A stretch of DNA of 6,252 nt from Actinomycetota bacterium (GTDB taxonomy: Bacteria > Actinomycetota > Actinomycetes > Actinomycetales > Microbacteriaceae): assembly GCA_009702645.1 (NCBI GenBank), contig WLHO01000041.1, positions 1 through 6,252 on the forward strand, given 5' to 3'. The notes beneath the pieces are model-generated. The model was given only the letters and a program-made list of their open reading frames with translations, ran no database searches and had not been told where the DNA came from. Made by a program: the position numbers and the translations under genes. Position 1 is the first letter of the stretch; each line of letters begins with the position of its first letter. Below, piece after piece: positions 1-5,122 of this stretch.

Positions 1-1242
1 GCCACCATCGTTTCAACCGTTCTTGCGGTCAAATCCGTCAACTCAAACACTGCAACTCGAATCATCGCTGAATTGGATGATGAGAACACAGCTGAAGCAA
101 TCACCACTGCTACCAACGGCCAGGTAATTGCAGTTCGTTCACAGAACGTTATTGCTCGAGTCACCGCTCAGGCTTCAAGGCAGCCTGGGCTTGCTGCAGT
201 CACCCTGGACCTGCTGGATTTTGCCGGGGATGAGATTTACATCTCTGCCATCCCAGAGCTTGTTGGAAAAACCTATGGCGAGGCCCTTTTGAGCTTCAAC
301 GAGGCATCAGTTATTGGACTGGTGGATCCAAGAGGTGCTGCCATGTTGAATCCAGCAGCTTCAACCAAGATTGAGCGTGGCACCAAGGTGATTGCCATCG
401 CCCTAGACGATGACAAGATCGTTTACTCAGGTGTTCGCAAAGACATGGCCACTAAGAAGGTTGTCAAAAAGGCTTCCGGCAAATCAAAGCCTGAGCACCT
501 GCTTTTTATCGGCTGGTCCTCCATGGGTCGAGCAGTTGTCACCGAACTTGCCCAGTTTCTACCAACTGGCTCAACCGTTCACATCGTTGCAGAATCCCGC
601 CATGTTGACCCAGCCGAGCTAAAGGCTTTGAAGTTCGGTAAGAACATCAAGGTCACTTTCGCATCAGTATCGGGAGATATTGACGAGCTAATCGCCGCTG
701 CCTCAAAGAAGAAATACAACGAAGTTGTGATTCTTGGCTACCGCGAAGCAATCAGCGAAGCTGAAGCCGACTCACAGACCATGCTCACCATGCTTCAGAT
801 GAACCAGCTGTTTGAAGCCAAGGGCAATGGTGTTGAGCCAACCAGGCTGGTGGCTGAGATTCTAGATAGCCGCAAGGCCGAGCTTGCTCGCGTTGCAGCC
901 GTTGATGACATGGTGGTTAGCGATAACCTTGCCGCTTTGCTTATTGCTCAGGTGTCTGAAAACCCAGCACTTGCTCCAGTGTTTGATGATCTATTCGATG
1001 CCGATGGCGCCTCGATCAGCGTCAACGCCATTGAGACCTATGCACCAGTTGGTAAGGCAATTGAGTTTGCCGAACTGGTTGCTATCGGTAAGGCACACGG
1101 GGAATCAGTTATTGGTTACCGCACCCTTGAAGGCTCAAAGAAACTTGCCTCTTCAGGTGTGAAACTCAACCCAGCAAAGACAACAAAGTTCAAACCGGCC
1201 AAGGGTGACGGCCTGATTGTTGTTGGGGAGCTTAGGCACTAA
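1..1242 (+). CDS. CASTOR/POLLUX-like ion channel, C-terminal cytoplasmic part (5' truncated)
   Basis: The reading frame is open from the first base, so the gene starts outside the window; 413 residues are visible. A TTG at 73 should not be taken as the start, because the upstream codons (ATIVSTVLAVKS...) continue the family sequence. Two nucleotide-binding (RCK/TrkA-N-like) modules are visible. In the first, residues 61-64 are QPGL and 72-80 are LDFAGDEIY; it ends near 135-139 in an acidic LDDDK stretch. This matches the order seen in plant CASTOR/POLLUX (QPGL, then an LxFxxxExY stretch, then a run of acidic residues). A lysine-rich linker follows, then a second module beginning LLFIGWSSMGR (about 167-177), like the plant ILFCGW segment. 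Members are membrane cation channels gated by these cytosolic domains. The membrane segments and pore are off the left edge, so ion selectivity cannot be read. The family call is firm; the physiological role in this organism is unknown. Confidence 0.85.
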   Translation, partial: ATIVSTVLAVKSVNSNTATRIIAELDDENTAEAITTATNGQVIAVRSQNVIARVTAQASRQPGLAAVTLDLLDFAGDEIYISAIPELVGKTYGEALLSFNEASVIGLVDPRGAAMLNPAASTKIERGTKVIAIALDDDKIVYSGVRKDMATKKVVKKASGKSKPEHLLFIGWSSMGRAVVTELAQFLPTGSTVHIVAESRHVDPAELKALKFGKNIKVTFASVSGDIDELIAAASKKKYNEVVILGYREAISEAEADSQTMLTMLQMNQLFEAKGNGVEPTRLVAEILDSRKAELARVAAVDDMVVSDNLAALLIAQVSENPALAPVFDDLFDADGASISVNAIETYAPVGKAIEFAELVAIGKAHGESVIGYRTLEGSKKLASSGVKLNPAKTTKFKPAKGDGLIVVGELRH

Positions 1243-1261
1243 ACCGAACTAAAGCAATAAG

Positions 1262-1284
1262 TCAGGCGCCTGAAGATAATATCT
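1262..1284. repeat. Two abutting palindromes downstream of the channel gene
   Basis: TCAGGCGCCTGA (1262-1273) is a perfect 12-base palindrome. It is followed without a gap by AGATAATATCT (1274-1284), a 5+1+5 palindrome. They lie 20 bases after the channel stop codon and 76 bases before the lipoprotein start. Neither has a usable loop plus a T-run, so an intrinsic terminator is unlikely. GATAAT inside the second resembles a -10 box, but no -35 match lies at the right distance. An operator for the lipoprotein gene is possible but unproven. Confidence 0.4.
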
Positions 1285-1349
1285 GAGGTGTGGGGGCCAA
1301 CCCGTGAATCTTCAGAATCGAAGAACACAGAATAATGAGTTGGAAAAAC

Positions 1350-1355
1350 AGGGGG
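1350..1355 (+). promoter_or_regulatory. Ribosome binding site fixing a TTG start
   Basis: AGGGGG lies 4 bases before a TTG codon at 1360. In that frame the preceding stop is TGA at 1336 and no ATG or GTG lies between, so this TTG is the only candidate that keeps the whole signal peptide. Confidence 0.65.
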
Positions 1356-1359
1356 ACAA

Positions 1360-2709
1360 TTGAAAAACCAACGAAGCAGCCAAATCTCAGCGAGATCATT
1401 GCTCCAGGGACTTAGACTCCCCCGAAAGAGAGCTCTGGCCTTTACCTCTTCTTTAGCAATGGTTGCTCTGATTGTTTCAGGATGTTCTAGCCAGGTTTCC
1501 GAAACCTCTAGCACTCCAGTCGTTGAGATGACGGCACTTGAAAATGGTGTGATGGCTCCTGTGGCACCGCAAAATAAGCTGCACGGCTGGTCAACCAAAG
1601 AAAATCAACTTCTAAGATTCGAAACCTGTGACGAGTGGGACTACTGGTGGGTCTACGAAGGGCCGGCCGTTAGCACTGTAGCTGCTGAGGGCTCAGGTTT
1701 CCCGGGAATGACAATTTCTACAGAGCACTACATAAAAAACCAACATCTTGACGAGGATAAAGACGGGGTTCTTTGCTTTTTTGAGAACCGAGAAAAGCCG
1801 ACACCTGAGTCTGGAAGTATGCAGTGGCTAAAAGCTTTTGATGCTGTTTGGTCTTCCTTGGAAAGTGGAAAATCAAGTAACGAAAACTTAGATTTTGCTG
1901 CATCTCCCAACGCCTTGCCTGAAGACACAAACATTATTCGTGAAGGTGTGGAAATGGCACTCGGCGCGTGGGCGCCATATTTGAATCTAGAAAAACCACT
2001 GGCAGTAACCGTTGTTCATCCAAAGGACAAGGATTGGTTTCTAGAGCGCTGGGAATCCCTAGGTAGAGGTGGGGTTGCTGAAGGATGGTTTGATGACTTC
2101 AGTGAATTTGGAGGTGGCGGCGCAGGGCCCAATGGAGACGGATCGATAAGCATTTATTTCATGACTGGAGAAGAATTCACGCCACCGGCCGGCGTACTTG
2201 ATTTTTACTACCACGAGGTAACCCATGTATTCGAATCTCAATGGGGAGGTAATCCCTCGGGGCCTATAGCGTGTTGGACCGTGGAGGGGCCAGCTTCATT
2301 CTTCGGATTTTCTAAATCAGCCCCGTCTGATCGAGAAACTAGCTCGTCCGTTCTGGCTGCCATGCGGGTCGATCGCGCTGATTATCTGGCGAGGTACTTC
2401 GAAGCAAATGATGGCTTGAATGAAGAAAGTATTCAGCAGGCCGTGCTCAATGGAATGAACAGCGACGAAAGCTGTCAATTTGGAGCACCCTACTTCGGCT
2501 ACACCCTCGGTCTTTTTGTTTCCGAAAAGTTCCTGATTGACTTTGGTATGGAAGGATTTGTTGCCTTGAATCAGGAAGGAATGAGGGATTCGAAAGACGT
2601 GTTTGCGAGGTCCTTCAGACAAGCAGTCGGTGCTGACTATGGAAAATGGGTTTCTGAAGACTTGACCCCATACTTACTGTCAGAGTTTAAGGCATTAACG
2701 CTTAGATAG
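1360..2709 (+). CDS. Lipoprotein with Excalibur-like segment and gluzincin-type zinc metallopeptidase domain
   Basis: This 449-residue protein starts at TTG behind an AGGGGG site. Residues 1-24 are a long basic n-region, about 25-40 are hydrophobic, and VSGC ends at Cys42, a lipobox for lipid attachment at the outer face of the membrane. A linker rich in Ser/Thr follows. Residues 87-142 resemble the Excalibur extracellular Ca-binding domain: Cys90, then LDEDKDGVLC with Cys139, although the Cys-Cys distance (49) is longer than I expect for that family. The C-terminal half holds HEVTH at 285-289 and a WTVEGPASFFG segment with Glu309, 20 residues on. This is the zinc-ligand and catalytic layout of gluzincin peptidases (HExxH...E). 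The later YTLGLFVSEKFLIDFG helix (about 381-396) and a DVFARSFRQAVG stretch (about 413-424) fit the usual C-terminal part of such domains. It is probably an anchored protease of the cell surface; substrate unknown. No terminator with a clear stem follows; a T-rich run (2711-2716) comes directly after the stop. Confidence 0.87.
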   Translation: MKNQRSSQISARSLLQGLRLPRKRALAFTSSLAMVALIVSGCSSQVSETSSTPVVEMTALENGVMAPVAPQNKLHGWSTKENQLLRFETCDEWDYWWVYEGPAVSTVAAEGSGFPGMTISTEHYIKNQHLDEDKDGVLCFFENREKPTPESGSMQWLKAFDAVWSSLESGKSSNENLDFAASPNALPEDTNIIREGVEMALGAWAPYLNLEKPLAVTVVHPKDKDWFLERWESLGRGGVAEGWFDDFSEFGGGGAGPNGDGSISIYFMTGEEFTPPAGVLDFYYHEVTHVFESQWGGNPSGPIACWTVEGPASFFGFSKSAPSDRETSSSVLAAMRVDRADYLARYFEANDGLNEESIQQAVLNGMNSDESCQFGAPYFGYTLGLFVSEKFLIDFGMEGFVALNQEGMRDSKDVFARSFRQAVGADYGKWVSEDLTPYLLSEFKALTLR

Positions 2710-2772
2710 ATTTTTTCATACTGACTTTCGCGGGCACTAGATGTACGGCCCTAAGGCATGCCAGATTTGTCG

Positions 2773-2816
2773 GATACTGCAAAAGTGATAGTCTCAGGCA
2801 ACTATTCATTGCAATC
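2773..2816 (+). repeat. Imperfect hairpin in the esterase leader
   Basis: GAT (2773-2775), TGCAA (2778-2782) and TGATAGT (2786-2792) pair in order with ATC (2814-2816), TTGCA (2809-2813) and ACTATTCA (2801-2808). This gives 15 base pairs with bulges AC and AAG on the left and a single T on the right, around the 8-base loop CTCAGGCA. It ends 10 bases before the AGGAAG ribosome binding site of the esterase gene. No T-run follows, so it is not a classic terminator for the gene upstream. A leader RNA structure or protein-binding site is possible; pairing was done by eye. Confidence 0.4.
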
Positions 2817-2826
2817 TAGGCCGGTT

Positions 2827-2832
2827 AGGAAG
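2827..2832 (+). promoter_or_regulatory. Ribosome binding site of the esterase gene
   Basis: AGGAAG lies 7 bases before the ATG at 2840, a near-ideal distance that supports this start. Confidence 0.7.
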
Positions 2833-2839
2833 TTCCACT

Positions 2840-3769
2840 ATGGACATCAATCTCGTTCACCCAGAACTTAGAAAAGCAACTGCTTCATTCCCGAAACTTC
2901 CAGTTGGAAGCAATTTCGGTAGAAAACTCACCAGGCTCCTGCTTCCCCTGCTTCTTCCAAAAACTAAACTCCCACAGGGCACCACAATCGAATGGGTCAA
3001 GGCAGCTAGTGGCCAAAAGCTAAGGGTTTACACACCGGCAGGAACCAAGACTCGCGCTGCGCTGCTCTACATCCATGGCGGCGGGATGATGATTGGTGCT
3101 CCGCAAATGGACGACGGATTGCTTTCCAACCTTGCAGCAGAGTTGGATATTCTGATTGTCTCTCCGGAATACCGTCTAGCACCTGAGCACCCATACCCTG
3201 CCCCAGTTGATGATTGCCATGAAGCCTGGCAATGGATGCTTTCAAATTCTTCAAGGCTAGGAATCGACACCAATCGAATTGCAATCGGTGGCGAAAGTGC
3301 AGGTGGTGGACTTGCAGCAGGGCTTGTTCTGCGAATCCACGACGAAGGTGGCCAAAGGCCAATTGCCCAGTGGCTACTTTGCCCGATGCTAGATGATCGA
3401 ACAGCTCAAGATCGAACTCTTGATGGAGTCGATCATTACATCTGGAACAACAAGCTAAATCTGGCCGGTTGGAGCTCATACCTCGGCACCAAGTTTGGTA
3501 CCGACCAGGTGCCTTCCTATGCGGCTCCTTCGAGAAGATCTGACTTCAATGGATTGCCGAAGGCTTGGATTGGTGTTGGCGATGTTGAGCTCTTCTATCA
3601 AGAAGATAAGAAGTATGCGGAGAAACTTTCAGCGGCTGGTGTGCCTTGCGAGCTGGATGTTGTGGCGGGTGGACCTCACGCGTTTGAAGGAATGGTTCCC
3701 GATGCTCAAGTATCCAAAGACTATATGGCAAGGGCTAAGGCCTGGTTGAGTAGGGCCCTTGCGGCCTAA
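2840..3769 (+). CDS. Alpha/beta hydrolase, HSL (type IV) family esterase
   Basis: This 309-residue protein has the usual length for bacterial hormone-sensitive-lipase-like esterases, which hydrolyse short- to medium-chain carboxylic esters. Family landmarks appear in order: the oxyanion-hole motif HGGGM (79-83), SPEYRLAPEHPYPAP (108-122), and the nucleophile elbow GESAG with Ser153, a variant of the commoner GDSAG. The acid comes from the VGDVELF segment (Asp248 or Glu250), and His280 sits in GGPHAF. In relatives the acid is often Asp in a DLF or DPL context, so Glu250 may stand in for it. There is no signal peptide; residues 28-40 are leucine-rich and belong to the N-terminal cap region, so the enzyme is probably cytosolic. 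The start is ATG behind AGGAAG. A 130-base gap separates it from the lipoprotein gene, so it may have its own promoter, although I could not identify one. It is convergent with the next gene, with 20 bases between stop codons. The natural substrate cannot be inferred. Confidence 0.93.
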   Translation: MDINLVHPELRKATASFPKLPVGSNFGRKLTRLLLPLLLPKTKLPQGTTIEWVKAASGQKLRVYTPAGTKTRAALLYIHGGGMMIGAPQMDDGLLSNLAAELDILIVSPEYRLAPEHPYPAPVDDCHEAWQWMLSNSSRLGIDTNRIAIGGESAGGGLAAGLVLRIHDEGGQRPIAQWLLCPMLDDRTAQDRTLDGVDHYIWNNKLNLAGWSSYLGTKFGTDQVPSYAAPSRRSDFNGLPKAWIGVGDVELFYQEDKKYAEKLSAAGVPCELDVVAGGPHAFEGMVPDAQVSKDYMARAKAWLSRALAA

Positions 3770-3778
3770 GGGACAACG

Positions 3779-3794
3779 GTTAGCAGTACCTAAC
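3779..3794. terminator. Weak hairpin between convergent genes
   Basis: GTTAG (3779-3783) and CTAAC (3790-3794) pair around a 6-base loop in the gap between the esterase and the small secreted protein gene. The right arm overlaps the latter's stop codon. On the + strand a T5 run (CTTTTTG) follows about 7 bases later, which would fit a weak terminator for the esterase. On the - strand no T-run follows. The stem is only 5 bp, so the call is tentative. Confidence 0.2.
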
Positions 3795-4158
3795 AACGAT
3801 CTTTTTGGGTGATTGTCAAAGCAGTCTTATAAGTTTTCCAAGCTGAACCTTCTCTGTATCCCCAGAAATCGGTCGATCCCTGATTTAGCTCGCCTTCTCT
3901 AATCACTTCTTTGAGTGCGCGCAAAGACTTTTTCAGCTTGGGGCTGGTAAGTGATCTTTTAATCTTTCCGATACTGGAAACCACCTCGTGGTTTTCCTCA
4001 ACATTCCTTCCCTGGTGGGCTGAAAGCCTAATCACTGGCACAAAAAGGGATCTGATGCTCTCGGTATCACTAGCGCTGCATGTCGCAGCGTTTGCAGGCA
4101 CTACCCCTAGCGTCGCGGAGATGGCTAGACCGATTACTACCGCAAGGGTTCGCTTCAT
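3790..4158 (-). CDS. Small secreted protein of unknown family
   Basis: This 122-residue protein starts at ATG (4158). The frame extends upstream to a GTG at 4224, but that codon has no ribosome binding site. The ATG gives a textbook signal peptide: MKR, a hydrophobic run LAVVIGLAISATLGVV, then PANA-A with predicted signal peptidase I cleavage after Ala24. A purine-rich GAGAGGG lies just upstream, only 2 bases from the ATG, which is closer than usual, so the start rests mainly on the signal peptide. The mature part (about 98 residues) is charged, has exactly two cysteines (Cys27 near its N-terminus and Cys122 as the last residue) and no membrane segment; a disulfide joining the two ends is plausible. 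The middle (about 60-90) is lysine/leucine-rich and probably helical. I do not recognise the family and assign no function. It is convergent with the esterase and divergent from the amidotransferase. Confidence 0.75.
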   Translation of the reverse strand: MKRTLAVVIGLAISATLGVVPANAATCSASDTESIRSLFVPVIRLSAHQGRNVEENHEVVSSIGKIKRSLTSPKLKKSLRALKEVIREGELNQGSTDFWGYREGSAWKTYKTALTITQKDRC

Positions 4159-4231
4159 CACCCTCTCGATACTAATGATGCATTTAGCTTTCCAAATAAG
4201 AAACTGGTTTTTCGGGGTTGCCACAAGCTTT

Positions 4232-4255
4232 AGCTATGGATTATGTGGGATAGCT
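4232..4255. repeat. Inverted repeat in the divergent intergenic region
   Basis: AGCTAT (4232-4237) and ATAGCT (4250-4255) are perfect inverted copies separated by 12 bases, with centres 18 bases apart. They lie between the small secreted protein gene (- strand, starting at 4158) and the amidotransferase gene (+ strand, starting at 4312). Arms this far apart suit a dimeric DNA-binding protein better than an RNA hairpin. An operator for one or both genes is an inference. Confidence 0.35.
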
Positions 4256-4285
4256 GCGCCTAGGTCTTGGGATACCGTGGGGAGC

Positions 4286-4291
4286 TAGAAT
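4286..4291 (+). promoter_or_regulatory. Possible -10 box for the amidotransferase gene
   Basis: TAGAAT matches the -10 consensus at 4 or more positions and would start transcription near 4297-4299, leaving a leader of about 14 bases. There is no good -35 match (GGTCTT at the 17-base spacing), so this is weak. Confidence 0.25.
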
Positions 4292-4311
4292 TCAAAAAAA
4301 GAAAGTACCCC

Positions 4312-5043
4312 ATGACCACTAGGCCAAAAATTCTTGTTGTTGTCCACGACATCGATGACCATCTCAATGAGATGGCCAACCCGATTGCCGAAGCCGGCAT
4401 TCTCATGGATACCTGGGATGTTCAAAACGACAGTGCCGGCAAACCCGACCTAGACAAACTTGGGCAGTACTCGGGGATTATTTCAATGGGCGCTCACGCT
4501 GGTGTTCTAGATGAAGCTGAGCACCCATGGATGAGCCACGAGCGCAAGATTATGCAGTGGGCACTAGATACCGAGACACCCCTGCTTGGTCTTTGCTTTG
4601 GTTCGCAACTGCTCGCTTCTGCCGCCGGCGCTAGAGTCTATAAAGCCAAAACTGGCGAGTTCGCCTGGACAAAAGTTGACATGCTGCCAGAAGCCGCGAA
4701 CGATCCAGTAATTGGTTCAATGGGAAAGACCGTAGACGCTTTTCAGTTCCACTATGACAGTTTTGAATTACCGGAAAATGCCACTCTGCTCGGGGAAAGC
4801 AACGGCACAATCGAAGCTTTCAGAGTTGGCTCGAGCGCTTGGGCTACCCAGTTTCACCCAGAGGTCGGTCTATCACAACAGTTGGCCTGGCTAAGTACTT
4901 ACCGAGGTGCTTTCATTCGCGAGGGCATCGACGTAGATGAGCAAATCGCTAAGTCTCACGAGCTTGCAGCCAGCTATCGCAAGCAAGCGTGGGATCTATC
5001 CGAGGCTTTTGCAAAGCAGGTTCTGGCCTTCCACAACAAGTAG
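4312..5043 (+). CDS. Stand-alone class I glutamine amidotransferase (GATase1 domain protein)
   Basis: This 243-residue protein consists of a single triad-type glutaminase domain, which releases ammonia from glutamine or attacks gamma-glutamyl compounds. Visible are the nucleophile elbow GLCFGSQ with Cys95, and the FHPE motif with His182 and Glu184 completing the triad. FQFHYDSFELPENATLL (144-160) is the segment typical of the GuaA-like, unfused GATase1 group. There is no synthase domain and no partner subunit next to it, so it is neither a GMP synthase nor an anthranilate or carbamoyl-phosphate synthase component on this evidence. The roughly 50 residues after FHPE form a helical tail (about 205-243). 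The ATG at 4312 was chosen: the frame reaches back to a TTG at 4267, but family similarity begins at RPKILVVVHD just after the ATG. The ribosome binding site is weak (GAAAG, 6 bases upstream). It is convergent with the P450 gene, with 79 bases between. The true substrate is unknown. Confidence 0.92.
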   Translation: MTTRPKILVVVHDIDDHLNEMANPIAEAGILMDTWDVQNDSAGKPDLDKLGQYSGIISMGAHAGVLDEAEHPWMSHERKIMQWALDTETPLLGLCFGSQLLASAAGARVYKAKTGEFAWTKVDMLPEAANDPVIGSMGKTVDAFQFHYDSFELPENATLLGESNGTIEAFRVGSSAWATQFHPEVGLSQQLAWLSTYRGAFIREGIDVDEQIAKSHELAASYRKQAWDLSEAFAKQVLAFHNK

Positions 5044-5057
5044 CTCGAGCAACAGAT

Positions 5058-5077
5058 GAACCTACTCGATAAGGTTC
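5058..5077. repeat. Hairpin between the convergent amidotransferase and P450 genes
   Basis: GAACCT (5058-5063) and AGGTTC (5072-5077) form a perfect 6-bp stem with an 8-base loop, 15 bases after the amidotransferase stop. No T-run follows on either strand, so a standard intrinsic terminator is not shown. It may still mark the 3' end of one or both transcripts. Confidence 0.3.
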
Positions 5078-5122
5078 GAACAAAAATGGCTGGCTCTTCA
5101 GCTCTGCTGTGTGAGCGCTGTA

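Noticed and set aside
1360..1485. Twin-arginine (Tat) signal in the lipoprotein
   Set aside because: The n-region has RKR and scattered arginines but no RR followed by the usual hydrophobic motif; an ordinary lipoprotein signal explains it.
1239..1598. 119-residue open frame on the - strand
   Set aside because: It lies opposite the lipoprotein signal peptide region and its ribosome binding site, has no recognisable domain, and conflicts with the well-supported lipobox protein.
2741..2788. 15-codon ORF (MYGPKACQICRILQK) with a CxxC motif ahead of the esterase
   Set aside because: No ribosome binding site precedes it and it runs into the hairpin region; an ORF of this size is expected by chance.
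3006..3479. 157-residue open frame on the - strand inside the esterase gene
   Set aside because: It is a mirror of the esterase coding frame, whose catalytic motifs are intact across the same span.
3911..4288. 125-residue open frame on the + strand, antisense to the small secreted protein
   Set aside because: It begins at a GTG without a ribosome binding site and its sequence has no signal peptide logic. The - strand reading gives a complete signal peptide with a cleavage site.
5080..5104. Intrinsic terminator for the P450 gene on the - strand
   Set aside because: A 4-bp GCTG/CAGC stem precedes a T5 run, but so short a stem is not convincing.
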